NCBI GenBank assembly: GCA_913055895.1
Contig: CAJXLE010000005.1
Span: forward strand, 1 to 40,412
Length of the DNA stretch: 40,412 bases
Source of the DNA: an uncultured Bacteroidota bacterium
GTDB taxonomy: Bacteria; Bacteroidota; Bacteroidia; Bacteroidales; UBA12077
Reading direction: 5' to 3'
The notes beneath the pieces were generated by a model that worked only from the letters and a program-made list of their open reading frames with translations, ran no database searches and was not told the origin of the DNA. Positions 1-8,317 of this stretch are shown here, one piece after another. The stretch's first letter is position 1, and each line of letters opens with the position of its first letter. The position numbers and the translations under genes were made by a program.

Positions 1-1
1 C

Positions 2-1681
2 AACCTGGTCGACCGCATCACAGTTTTGAAGGGTCCCTCCTCCTCCATTCACGGGGCGGCACTGGGCGGAACCATCCTCTACCGTATGGGCCCACCCTCC
101 CAACAAGGCATTGCCATCAGGCAGGAAACCTCGGCAGGAAGCTACCGGATGCTTCAAAACGCCACCCAGGTCAGCTGGAAGGGACAACGCACCGGCCTGC
201 GCCTGGCTTACGACAAACACCGGCACAAGGGCTTCAGGGAAAACGATGATTACAACCGCGACGCTTTCACCGCCCTGCTGCACCATCAGCTCACACCACA
301 CATAGGCATGACCTACCTGGGCCGTTACCAGAACCTGAAAGCCTACATCCCCAGTTCCCTGGCCCGGGATACATATCTTAACCATCCGGGACGGGCAGCA
401 GATAACTGGGATGCTGTCAGCGGCCACGAGACCTACAACAAGATGCTCCACGGACTATCCCTTGACATCGACCTGGGCAACAGCCTTCGGAACGAGACCA
501 GCGTGTTTCTCAAAAACTATGACGGAAAGGAAATACGGCCATTTAACACCCTTGACGACCAAACTTTTACCTCCGGCATGCGCAGCCTGCTGGAATGGAA
601 ACAGCAGGCGGCCGGCGGCAACATCACCGCCGAAGCCGGCTATGAGCTGTTTCACGAAAACTACCGCTGGAAGATAAACGAAACACTGGCCGAAGGAGAC
701 ATCGGTGATGTGCTGAACAAAAACCGCCAGCGACGTATTCAAAACAACCTGTTTGCCTCCCTTTCCATGAAATGGGACCGGCTGGGAGTAAGCCTCGGGG
801 CCAACCTGAACAGGACGGGTTACCGCTATGACGACCTCTCCAGTGACAGCCTGGATCTTTCCGACAACAAGAATTACGACTGGATCGCATCGCCCCGCGT
901 ATCTCTCACATACAACATGAGCGACAACCTGATGGCTTTTGCCACCATCAGCCACGGTTTTTCTGCACCTTCCTATGAGGAGACCCTCAACGCACAGGGA
1001 TTCGTCAATGGCAGCATACAGCCTGAAACAGGCTGGAACAGGGAGATAGGACTACGTGCCCGCTCGGCCAGCAACAGGTGGCTGGCCAAAGTATCCGGCT
1101 ATTCGATTGCCGTGCAAGACCTGTTGGTCACCAAAAGACTGGCGGAAGACCGTTTTCGCAAGATCAACGCCGGAAAGACCCGCCACAACGGCCTGGAAAT
1201 ACTCGGAAAGTTTCAGTGGCTCAGCCACCACCTGGTGCAAAGCACACTGGATGTGAGTTACATGTATACCGATTACCGCTTTCGTGACTTCACCGACGAA
1301 GGCAACGACTATTCCGGCAACCGGCTGCCTGGCATTCCCCGCCATAAAATGTTTGTGAAACTCCAGGCCCAAATGCCGGCAGGCGTCTACCTGCAGGCCA
1401 ACTGGATAGGCGTCGACAAGATGCCCATGGACGATGCCAACAGCCTCTACTCCAACCCCTACGGACGCTTAAACCTGAAAGCAGGCATCAGGCGTTCCTT
1501 CTCCGATCAATGGACACTGCATCTTTTCGGGGGCATACGCAACGCCACCGACAACCACTTTGCCTCGATGATCCTGATCAATGCCCCCTCCTATGGCGGT
1601 TCGCCCCCACGCTATTTCTACCCGGCACAACCCCGCAACTTTTTTGGGGGACTGTCCCTGAATTATGCCTTGAGCCCCTGA
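2..1681 (+). CDS. TonB-dependent outer-membrane receptor, 3' part
   Basis: This is an outer-membrane active transporter that would import a siderophore, vitamin or glycan with energy from TonB-ExbBD; the substrate cannot be read from the sequence. The gene enters from outside the window. The reading frame is open from base 2, and the first listed codon (26) is a TTG inside the plug domain, not a start. The first residues visible (VDRITVLKGPSSSIHGAALGG) are the end of the plug consensus, so the N-terminal signal peptide, any carboxypeptidase-like domain and most of the plug are missing. The remaining about 560 residues look like a 22-strand barrel: alternating aromatic strands, long polar loops, and a last strand ending in SLNYALSP, a few residues past the usual terminal aromatic. 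It ends 70 bp before the next gene on the same strand. Confidence 0.9.
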   Translation, partial: NLVDRITVLKGPSSSIHGAALGGTILYRMGPPSQQGIAIRQETSAGSYRMLQNATQVSWKGQRTGLRLAYDKHRHKGFRENDDYNRDAFTALLHHQLTPHIGMTYLGRYQNLKAYIPSSLARDTYLNHPGRAADNWDAVSGHETYNKMLHGLSLDIDLGNSLRNETSVFLKNYDGKEIRPFNTLDDQTFTSGMRSLLEWKQQAAGGNITAEAGYELFHENYRWKINETLAEGDIGDVLNKNRQRRIQNNLFASLSMKWDRLGVSLGANLNRTGYRYDDLSSDSLDLSDNKNYDWIASPRVSLTYNMSDNLMAFATISHGFSAPSYEETLNAQGFVNGSIQPETGWNREIGLRARSASNRWLAKVSGYSIAVQDLLVTKRLAEDRFRKINAGKTRHNGLEILGKFQWLSHHLVQSTLDVSYMYTDYRFRDFTDEGNDYSGNRLPGIPRHKMFVKLQAQMPAGVYLQANWIGVDKMPMDDANSLYSNPYGRLNLKAGIRRSFSDQWTLHLFGGIRNATDNHFASMILINAPSYGGSPPRYFYPAQPRNFFGGLSLNYALSP

Positions 1682-1751
1682 AACATTTTGAAAAAATCTT
1701 TTTTATCGGTATTTTAGTTGTTACAAACCAAAACAACCAGGAGATAGCGTT

Positions 1752-1949
1752 ATGCCCGAAATACGCCGTCCCAGAGGCAACTGTCTGATCACCATCCTGC
1801 TCATTCTCGTCTTTTTGGCAGCATTTGGCATCATATCATGGGACACCGTAGGAGCTTTTGCCCGCTTCATCGTATACGTGATTGTTGCAGGCATTGCCAT
1901 TATCGTGGGCATCCTTCTTTATGCCTGGTTTTTTGGAAACCGATGGTGA
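1752..1949 (+). CDS. Small inner-membrane protein (65 aa), unknown function
   Basis: I do not recognise this protein. It is 65 aa with a short basic N-terminus (about residues 1-10) followed by two hydrophobic segments, roughly residues 12-30 and 36-60, separated by SWDTVGAF. The predicted product is a hairpin membrane protein. An AGGAG about 9 bases before the ATG supports the start. The opposite-strand ORF over the same bases is its shadow. It follows the TonB receptor by 70 bp and may be cotranscribed with it, but nothing else links the two. Confidence 0.6.
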   Translation: MPEIRRPRGNCLITILLILVFLAAFGIISWDTVGAFARFIVYVIVAGIAIIVGILLYAWFFGNRW

Positions 1950-1954
1950 TATCC

Positions 1955-2040
1955 CGACCCTGCCATCGACCCTGCCCCCGCTAAGCGGGATTTATTCCGC
2001 TAAGCGGGGGCAGGGTCGGGGGCAGGGGCAGGGGCAGGGC
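1955..2040. repeat. GC-rich interrupted palindrome with GGGGCA tandem repeats
   Basis: Between two convergent genes lies an inverted repeat: CGACCCTGCCCCCGC (1967-1981) and its exact complement GCGGGGGCAGGGTCG (2004-2018). The inner part continues as TAA/TAA and GCGG/CCGC, giving about 22 paired positions with a single A-A mismatch and an 8-base loop. The left flank carries a second copy of CGACCCTGCC (1955-1964), 12 bp away. The right flank carries GGGGCA repeats at 2018-2040 that run up to the sfsA stop codon. It may act as a bidirectional terminator, or it may be a REP-like interspersed element; I saw no second copy in the window. Confidence 0.7.
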
Positions 2041-2732
2041 TACAGAGAGAACGGCATTTCCCCTGCGATCTCAATTTTTTCAGGGGATACGCGGGCCTGC
2101 AAGGGGATGATTTCCACCCCACTCTGGTAGGCATCCCGGAGGGTTCGGGCATATTCGGGGTCGACGGACCGGGCGGGTGCAAAGCGGTCCACGTCCATCC
2201 GCTGGATCAGGTATAGCATCACGGTGCGATAACCGGCTTCACGGGCTTTGATAAGGGTGTCGAGGTGCTTTTTTCCCCTTTTGGTGATCGCATCGGGGAA
2301 AAGGGCGTATCTGCCGTCTTTCATGGTAACGTTTTTAACCTCCACGAAACACTTTTCCTTTTCGTTCTCGGCATAGACGTCAAAACGGCTGCCCTGCCAG
2401 GTCACTTCCCTTTGCACCCGTTCATACCCGCCGAGCCGCTCAATCTCTCCCTTTCTGATAGCATCATAGGCCAGGCGGTTGGGATGGTTGGTGTTGACAC
2501 CCACCCAGTCGCCGTTTATACGTATCATCTCCCAGGTGTAGCTGGTGCGGCGGTTGGGATCATCCACCGGGGTAAGGTATACTTCAGCCCCCTTCTCCAG
2601 GCAGGTCTTCATCGACCCGGAATTGGTGCAATGGGCGGTGGCCACCGTGCCATCATCCAGTTCCACATCAGCAAGAAAACGTTTATAACGCCTGATCAGC
2701 CTGCCATGTACCAAATCTTTTTTAAAATCCAT
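2040..2732 (-). CDS. sfsA: SfsA family protein (sugar fermentation stimulation protein)
   Basis: This 230-aa protein matches the SfsA family over its full length. The N-terminal part (about 1-85) corresponds to the family's OB-like nucleic-acid-binding domain. The C-terminal part has a restriction-endonuclease-like fold with the family blocks FVEVKNVTM and LFPDAITKRGKKHL (about residues 128-157), where the Glu and Lys of EVK are the putative nuclease residues. E. coli SfsA was named from a maltose-fermentation phenotype; its biochemical role remains unsettled. The start at MDFKKDLVHGRLIRRYKRFL agrees with the family. The stop codon sits directly against the GGGGCA repeat, and the gene stands alone on its strand. 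Confidence 0.93.
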   Translation of the reverse strand: MDFKKDLVHGRLIRRYKRFLADVELDDGTVATAHCTNSGSMKTCLEKGAEVYLTPVDDPNRRTSYTWEMIRINGDWVGVNTNHPNRLAYDAIRKGEIERLGGYERVQREVTWQGSRFDVYAENEKEKCFVEVKNVTMKDGRYALFPDAITKRGKKHLDTLIKAREAGYRTVMLYLIQRMDVDRFAPARSVDPEYARTLRDAYQSGVEIIPLQARVSPEKIEIAGEMPFSL

Positions 2733-3043
2733 ATCAATCTAATTATCCGTCTTAAAAAGACATCAAACAACCGGCTTTTGTGTTCAACAAGAAAGTCTGT
2801 CAAAAAGACGGTGATCAGGCCGATCAAACTTTCAGACCATCGGTGAATACTTGCCGCCATTGTCCTGGTTTCAGAACAACACGATAAAAAAAAAGTTGAA
2901 CGGATCATCATGTTAAAGAATATCTTCAACAAAAGCATTCATCAAAAGGAAGATCTGCAAAAAAATTGTATCATTGTCATGGACAATGTGCTTGCATCCA
3001 TGCTGTTTCCGATAAAATGACAACGATGATCAAATTTTAAACT
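2733..3043. other. AT-rich intergenic region between divergent sfsA and yccF-like genes
   Basis: This 311-bp region separates divergent genes, so it must hold promoters for both. It contains one clear dyad, CATTGTC-ATG-GACAATG (2972-2988), a possible operator just upstream of the yccF-like gene. The 80-aa minus-strand ORF that spans part of it has no recognisable features and is probably noise. I see no RNA gene. Confidence 0.45.
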
Positions 3044-3418
3044 ATGAATCTGCTGGGCAACATCATCTGGTTGATATTCGGCGGACTGGTCACCGCCGTG
3101 GAATACTTCATCTCAAGCGTTATCCTGATGGTCACCATCATTGGCATTCCCTTTGGTCTGCAATCCATCAAACTGGGGGTGCTGGCTCTTTGGCCCTTTG
3201 GCCAGGATGTACGTCGAAGGGAGACGGCTTCCGGCTGCCTGAGCCTGTTCATGAATGTGTTGTGGATACTGATCGGGGGCATATGGATCAGCCTGACCCA
3301 CCTTGCTTTTGGGGTCCTGCTGGCCATCACGATCATTGGACTGCCTTTTGCACGGCAACATTTCAAGCTGGCTCAGCTGGCCTTCATACCTTTTGGATAC
3401 GATGTTCAAATAAGGTGA
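3044..3418 (+). CDS. YccF family inner-membrane protein
   Basis: This 124-aa protein carries the two tandem YccF domains. Each is a membrane segment followed by a family block: GIPFGLQSIKLGVLALWPFG (about 39-58) and GLPFARQHFKLAQLAFIPFG (about 99-118). About four membrane segments are predicted. The family is widespread and has no settled biochemical function, although it is often annotated as an inner-membrane protein. It stands alone after a 311-bp divergent region. The start follows an AT-rich leader without a clear ribosome-binding site, which is common in Bacteroidota. Confidence 0.9.
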   Translation: MNLLGNIIWLIFGGLVTAVEYFISSVILMVTIIGIPFGLQSIKLGVLALWPFGQDVRRRETASGCLSLFMNVLWILIGGIWISLTHLAFGVLLAITIIGLPFARQHFKLAQLAFIPFGYDVQIR

Positions 3419-3550
3419 ACAATGCAAACAGCCTGCCAGGTCCAACCCAACATAAAGTTAGGGTGAGCAGGTAGGAAAATCATTTGGGCGCAGGAGCAGG
3501 GGGATGGCACGTTTTTTTGTATCTTTCCGAAAAATTTAAACAATAAGCGC

Positions 3551-4015
3551 ATGACCTACCAGGAATATATGTTGCCGATCATACTGGCCAACCTGATAGC
3601 CGTGGTGCTGGCCCTCTCCTCTTATAATTTCCCCCGTTTCATGAGGTTCGTATGGGGGCTGATCTTCATCATAGCCGGCATTGTGAACCTGATCAATGTG
3701 TACAATGAACCGGGCATCTATGTGGATGCTTTTGGTCCTTCAGCCATAGAGCCCTACAAAGAAATCATATACGGTATTTTCGCCAAAAACTCGGACATAT
3801 ATGTGAGCCTGATCGCCGCCGCCCAGGTCATCATTGGGGGACTCATATGGTCGGCCGGGTTCTGGTACTACCTGGGATTAACCGGTGGCATCATTTTCCT
3901 ACTGGCCATCGCACCGCTGGGAGTGGGTTCTGCCTTCCCATGCACCGTCATCCTGGCGATCGGTTTGATGTTGATGATGCGCAAAAGGCGTAAGAAAAGC
4001 ATTTTTGGAATTTAG
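3551..4015 (+). CDS. Integral membrane protein of unknown function (154 aa)
   Basis: I do not recognise the family with confidence. The protein is very hydrophobic, with about four or five membrane segments (roughly residues 7-25, 32-50, 82-101, 104-121 and 122-142) and a basic cytoplasmic tail (MRKRRKKS). The soluble loop at about 51-80 (YNEPGIYVDAFGPSAIEP) is predicted to lie outside the membrane. The overall shape recalls small DoxX-like or SPW-repeat membrane proteins, but I saw no diagnostic motif. TATCTTTC about 24 bp before the ATG resembles the Bacteroidota -7 element. Confidence 0.7.
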   Translation: MTYQEYMLPIILANLIAVVLALSSYNFPRFMRFVWGLIFIIAGIVNLINVYNEPGIYVDAFGPSAIEPYKEIIYGIFAKNSDIYVSLIAAAQVIIGGLIWSAGFWYYLGLTGGIIFLLAIAPLGVGSAFPCTVILAIGLMLMMRKRRKKSIFGI

Positions 4016-4260
4016 CTACAGCAATCAAAATTTCTCAACCACCGCCACCGGGTAAGAACATGCCTTGCTGGCTGGCCTCAGAACTTTGTCCACTGTAAAA
4101 AAGATCTGGTTCCCGACCCCGGAGAAGTGAACCCGGGCCTTTTGATCAACCAGTTTTTGTCCGGCGGGACATTCTTCTCACCGTTCACTCAGAAAACTAA
4201 TAAACCCTGGTGTTTCTTTATCGTCATAGGTAAAAGTCTAATCAAAACTTCTAACCCAAC

Positions 4261-5355
4261 ATGAAAAGAGCTGCTATCTTTATTTCATTGATTCTTTTTG
4301 TTACAGCTGCTTATCAGCCTGTTGTCGGACAGGAAAACAGCGAAAAAGATGAGATCATCGAAACCATGTCCAGGCATATGCAATATATGCAACACCGCAT
4401 GAACGAGCTGGAGAAAGCCGTTGATGATGTGCTCTGGTACAACAAGGTGGGTGATGTCGCCCACATCGACAAGGTATACATCACCGGACCTCCCCTTTGG
4501 AAAGAGAAGAACCCCGATTCGCAGGGTTACGGCAACCCGGTTAAGTTCAGGTCGTACGTGTTCATCCCCAAGGGCATTGACACCGACAAGAAGTATCCCC
4601 TTATTGTCTTTCCGCACGGTGGGGTCCACAGCAACTTCAACACTTATTATGCCCATATTGTGCGTGAGCTGATGGCCCAGCAGTACATTGTGGTAGCGGC
4701 CGAATACCGGGGTAGTACCGGTTACGGAGGAAGCCATTACCGCAAGATTGATTATGGCGGACGTGAGGTAGAAGACGTGGATGCCAGCCGTCAGTACATG
4801 CTGGACAACTACCATTTTGTGGATGAGAACCGGGTGGGCATCATCGGCTGGAGCCATGGTGGACTGATCACCCTGCACAACATCTTCGATTATCCCGACA
4901 ACTATGATGTGGCCTATGCGGGTGTACCCGTGAGCGACCTGATTGCACGGATGGGGTATAAGACCCAGGGTTATCGCGACCTGTATTCGGTCGATTATCA
5001 TATTGGCCAGACCGCCTATGAAAATGTGGAGGAGTACCGCCGGCGCTCACCTGCCTGGAATGCCCACAAACTGAAAGATGTGCCCTTACTGGTCCAAACC
5101 AACACCAACGATGCCGACGTCAACGTGCTGGAGGTGGAGCACCTGATCAAGTCGCTGAAGGCACATGACAAAGACTTTGAATATAAAATCTTCCAGGATG
5201 TGCCGGGCGGGCACAGCTTCAACCGCCTGGACACCAAAAAAGCCAAGGAGATACGGGTAGGCATCTACAAATTCCTGGACGAGGAGCTGAACCCGCCAAA
5301 GAAAATACGTTCGGTAAGCGACATCAACAGGGCTGCTTACAAGGGTTTCCGGTAA
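4261..5355 (+). CDS. Exported alpha/beta-hydrolase, prolyl oligopeptidase (S9) type
   Basis: This is a 364-aa exported peptidase or esterase with the S9 catalytic fold and no beta-propeller. Residues 1-23 form a Sec signal peptide ending VVGQ. Residues 28-58 look like a short coiled coil. The hydrolase domain runs from about 70 to 342, with the oxyanion strand VFPHGG (117-121), the nucleophile elbow GWSHGG (Ser198), an acid at Asp284 or Asp286 (NTNDAD) and His318 (GGHSF). Those residues make a complete triad, so it should be active in the periplasm. The lack of the propeller that gates larger S9 enzymes suggests looser substrate choice; the substrate is unknown. It is a single-gene unit with a hairpin terminator directly downstream. 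Confidence 0.85.
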   Translation: MKRAAIFISLILFVTAAYQPVVGQENSEKDEIIETMSRHMQYMQHRMNELEKAVDDVLWYNKVGDVAHIDKVYITGPPLWKEKNPDSQGYGNPVKFRSYVFIPKGIDTDKKYPLIVFPHGGVHSNFNTYYAHIVRELMAQQYIVVAAEYRGSTGYGGSHYRKIDYGGREVEDVDASRQYMLDNYHFVDENRVGIIGWSHGGLITLHNIFDYPDNYDVAYAGVPVSDLIARMGYKTQGYRDLYSVDYHIGQTAYENVEEYRRRSPAWNAHKLKDVPLLVQTNTNDADVNVLEVEHLIKSLKAHDKDFEYKIFQDVPGGHSFNRLDTKKAKEIRVGIYKFLDEELNPPKKIRSVSDINRAAYKGFR

Positions 5356-5382
5356 GAATTTTTCTGTTTTGAAAATGAATTT

Positions 5383-5418
5383 GCCGCAGAAGGAATTGTT
5401 TTTCCTCTCTGCGGCTTT
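5383..5418 (+). terminator. Hairpin terminator after the S9 peptidase gene
   Basis: The arms GCCGCAGA (5383-5390) and TCTGCGGC (5408-5415) pair perfectly. The stem extends inward as AGGAA/TTCCT with one bulged base, and a short T-rich run (TTTATTATT) follows. It lies 28 bp after the stop codon of the plus-strand peptidase gene. It also separates that gene from the convergent histidine kinase operon. Confidence 0.7.
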
Positions 5419-5633
5419 ATTATTGAACAAGGTCAAGTTGCCCTTCTTTACAGGTGTTGTGATAACAACAAGCCGCCCCTCATTATGGAAAACGTTTCTT
5501 GGTGCTTTACTTTGTATGACTGAGCAGACAAGATACCGCCACCGGTTGTGCCATTGGCAAGCGTCCATTTCCAGCCCTCCAATGGCTTTTATCCGCCTTC
5601 AGGGACAAGGACAACAAACCATTGGCAGGCCGA

Positions 5634-6938
5634 TCAATCAAAGTGGATCAAAAATTCGGTCCAGCCGTCCCGGTTGGTGGCCAGGGAAAAAGAAAAACGG
5701 TGGGCCGTCAGCACTTCCCTGATAAAGGTGAGGCCAATTCCCTGGCCATTCTTTTTATCGGAATAAAAGGGGGTGAAGATCTTGTCTTTTGTAGCCGGCG
5801 AGAGACCGCGGCCGTTGTCCATGACCCTCAGCCGGAGGGGCCTGGCAGATGTTTCAATCCGCAGCACCCCAGCTCCGTCCATGGCTTCCATGCTGTTTTT
5901 TACCACATTTACCAGCACCTGCTCCATCTGGGGCCGGTCGGCCTTTATCTCAGGCTTTGGGCGGCAAAGGTCTTTTTCCACCTGCACCGACCGGTTTCGC
6001 AACTCATTGTCAAACAAAACCAGTACTTTGTCAACCAGGTTGTTGAGGTCCAGTTGCTGCAGGTTGGGATCGGGAATCTTCACCACGCTGGCATAGTTGG
6101 CCATAAAATGGTTCAGGTTGCTGTTGCGTTCAATGGAGGCCTCCAGGGCTTCCCGTATATCCCGTGAAGCTTCGTCATCCTCATCTTTATGCAGCTCCGT
6201 CAGCGAATGGAGAAGGGAATTGATGCTTCCCACCGTATTGTTGACCTCGTGCGACATGGTACGGATGACTTTCTCGTACGATTTTTTCTCAAAACGGACC
6301 CATTCCCGGGTGAGTTCTTCGACAACATAGAATGCCCGGCGAAAGCCTTTGTCCATGAAATACCTGCGGTGCACCTGGTAGATGTTCATCCCGTCGAGCT
6401 GAATGAGCGAGGAGCTGGGTATGTTGATGGCTGCCAGCTTACGGGCCAGGGGGTGATCCAGATCCCGGAGCATGCGGCCGTACAGCACCAGGGGATCATC
6501 CACCTGAAGTTGTTGAAGGGCCGCCGGGTTGGTCTGCAAGATGCGTTCCTCCAGGTCGAGGATGATGATGCCTACAGGGCTGGCATCCAACAGCAGGTCG
6601 AGGAAATGGTTGCGTTCTTCCTTTTGCACCCGTTCCTGACGAAGTTCCTCCACCATCTGGTTGTATACTTCCACAATGCCGTCCACCTCTTTTTGTCCCA
6701 CTTTCTGGAGGTAGGTGGAAAAATTCTTCTCTTTCAAAAGGGATATACCGGAGCTGATGGTTTGGATGGGTTTGAGCAGCTGCCGGTAGAAGATGGCAAA
6801 AAGCACGATCATGCCCACAAGCAATATTTCTCCCACCAGGAACATCCATTTGTTCTGCCGGAGCACTTCAAAGAGGATCAACCCGTATGAAAGGAAAAAG
6901 AGGCTGCCAAAGAGTATGTATCGTCGCTTAAGACTCAT
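5634..6938 (-). CDS. Membrane sensor histidine kinase
   Basis: This is the sensor kinase of the two-component pair that ends the hlyD operon. From the start MSLKRRYILF it has 434 aa, with two membrane segments (about 7-25 and 31-51) and a very short exposed loop. A HAMP-like linker (52-105) and a PAS-like domain (about 107-210) follow. The H-box is MSHEVNNTVGS (His230). The ATPase domain shows the N-box NVVKNSMEAM (Asn348), G1 DNGRGL (374-379), the F-box FTPFYS and G2 GQGIGL (398-403). The near absence of a periplasmic domain suggests that it senses within the membrane or cytoplasm, or senses the permeases themselves. I chose this start over the 13-codon-longer ORF because it overlaps the regulator stop by 11 bp, a typical coupling. 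The longer form would start inside conserved regulator sequence. Confidence 0.9.
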   Translation of the reverse strand: MSLKRRYILFGSLFFLSYGLILFEVLRQNKWMFLVGEILLVGMIVLFAIFYRQLLKPIQTISSGISLLKEKNFSTYLQKVGQKEVDGIVEVYNQMVEELRQERVQKEERNHFLDLLLDASPVGIIILDLEERILQTNPAALQQLQVDDPLVLYGRMLRDLDHPLARKLAAINIPSSSLIQLDGMNIYQVHRRYFMDKGFRRAFYVVEELTREWVRFEKKSYEKVIRTMSHEVNNTVGSINSLLHSLTELHKDEDDEASRDIREALEASIERNSNLNHFMANYASVVKIPDPNLQQLDLNNLVDKVLVLFDNELRNRSVQVEKDLCRPKPEIKADRPQMEQVLVNVVKNSMEAMDGAGVLRIETSARPLRLRVMDNGRGLSPATKDKIFTPFYSDKKNGQGIGLTFIREVLTAHRFSFSLATNRDGWTEFLIHFD

Positions 6939-8292
6939 ATCGTATGTTGTACTTATCCAGCCGCCGGTATAGGGCACCCCTGCTTAGTCCCAGTGAACGG
7001 GCTACCTGCGAGAGATTTCCACGGTAAAAATTGATGGTCTCCTGTATCAACTGTTTTTCCGCTCCTTCAATGGTTTGTAGTCCCATCCTTTTGTTGCTGG
7101 CATTTACAGGGGCCTGTTTTTCTATCTGAGCCTGGAAGTCATCACCGGTCAGTTCAGATCCCGAGGCAAGCAGGACGGTCCGCTCTGCCAGGTTTTTCAG
7201 CTCCCGGATATTTCCAGGGAAGGGATATTTTTTCAGCAGGTTTTCGGCTTCTTGTGTCATGGTGGCACCAGGCAGGTGGTTTTCATGGCACACCTGCCGT
7301 ACAAAGTGCCTGGCCAGCATGGGTATGTCACCGGGCCGTTCCCTGAGCGAGGGTACGGTCAGGTTGATCAGGTTGATGCGGTAATAGAGGTCCTCGCGGA
7401 ACGATCCTTCGGACACCATTTGCTCAAGGTTGCGGTTGGTGGCACATATCACCCGAACATCGGCCTCACACGTTTTGCTTTCACCCAGCACTTCGTACTG
7501 TCGTTCCTGCAGCACCCGCAGGAGTTTGACCTGGGAGGCCGGTTCCAGCTCACCCATCTCATCGAGAAAAATGGTGCCGCCTTCGGCAATTTCGAAACGC
7601 CCTTTGCGGTCGCTTCTGGCATCGGTAAAAGCTCCTTTTTTGTGTCCAAACATCTCACTCTCGAAGAGGGTGGATGCTAGGCCTCCCAGGTTGACCTTCA
7701 CGAAAGGCTTATCACGGCGAAGGCTGTTGTTGTGGAGGGCTTCGGCTATCAGCTCTTTGCCAGTGCCACTCTCACCGTGTATGAGCACCGTGGCTTCCGT
7801 AGGTGCCACTTTACCCACGTCATTGAGCAATTGCAGGAACAGGGGATCCTCACCAATGATCCCGGCCAGTGCATACAGTTCGTCCAGTTCCCGGCGGTCC
7901 ATGGATACGTCTTCCCTGTTGCTCATCATCTGATGGGTCCGGATGGATTCCAGCAGCCTCTTGTTGTCCCAGGGTTTGGTGATAAAATCGTTGGCGCCTT
8001 TTTTGATGCCCTCTACGGCCAGGTCGATGCTGCCCCACCCGGTAATCAGGATGACGGGTACACCGGGTTGAAAGACACGCACTTTCTGCAGCAGCTCCAG
8101 GCCTTCCCGGCCACTGGTGTCACTGGAAAAATTCATATCCATCAGGATGGCAGAGGGCGTTTGCCGGCGTATCCAGTCGAGGGTCTCCCCGGGACCTGCG
8201 AGGGTCTCCACCGCATAGCCGGACTGCTTGAGCAGGAGTTTCAGCGAAGAGCGCACAGCTTTGTCATCATCAACGACCAGGATCATATTCAT
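6928..8292 (-). CDS. Sigma-54-dependent NtrC-family response regulator
   Basis: This 454-aa transcription activator has three domains. The receiver (1-120) has acidic residues D8-D10, phospho-acceptor Asp52 (LMDMNF), Thr84 and Lys106. The AAA+ sigma-54 interaction domain (about 145-375) has Walker A GESGTGKE (173-180), Walker B FLDEMG (242-247), and GAFTDA (220-225) in place of the usual GAFTGA contact loop. A Fis-type helix-turn-helix lies at about 425-450 (LSQVARSLGLSRGALYRRL). Once phosphorylated by the adjacent kinase it should oligomerise on upstream sites and open sigma-54 promoters. The two sigma-54 promoters in this window are its obvious targets, which would include its own operon. 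It lies 25 bp after the permease gene and overlaps the kinase gene. Confidence 0.96.
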   Translation of the reverse strand: MNMILVVDDDKAVRSSLKLLLKQSGYAVETLAGPGETLDWIRRQTPSAILMDMNFSSDTSGREGLELLQKVRVFQPGVPVILITGWGSIDLAVEGIKKGANDFITKPWDNKRLLESIRTHQMMSNREDVSMDRRELDELYALAGIIGEDPLFLQLLNDVGKVAPTEATVLIHGESGTGKELIAEALHNNSLRRDKPFVKVNLGGLASTLFESEMFGHKKGAFTDARSDRKGRFEIAEGGTIFLDEMGELEPASQVKLLRVLQERQYEVLGESKTCEADVRVICATNRNLEQMVSEGSFREDLYYRINLINLTVPSLRERPGDIPMLARHFVRQVCHENHLPGATMTQEAENLLKKYPFPGNIRELKNLAERTVLLASGSELTGDDFQAQIEKQAPVNASNKRMGLQTIEGAEKQLIQETINFYRGNLSQVARSLGLSRGALYRRLDKYNIRYES

Positions 8293-8317
8293 AATTTATA
8301 GGCTAATATACAAACTT

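Noticed and set aside
26-28. TTG listed as the start of the TonB receptor ORF
   Set aside because: The frame is open to the window edge and the codon lies inside the conserved plug domain.
2696-2938. 80-aa minus-strand ORF upstream of sfsA
   Set aside because: Overlaps the sfsA start in another frame, has no family pattern, and lies in the AT-rich promoter region.
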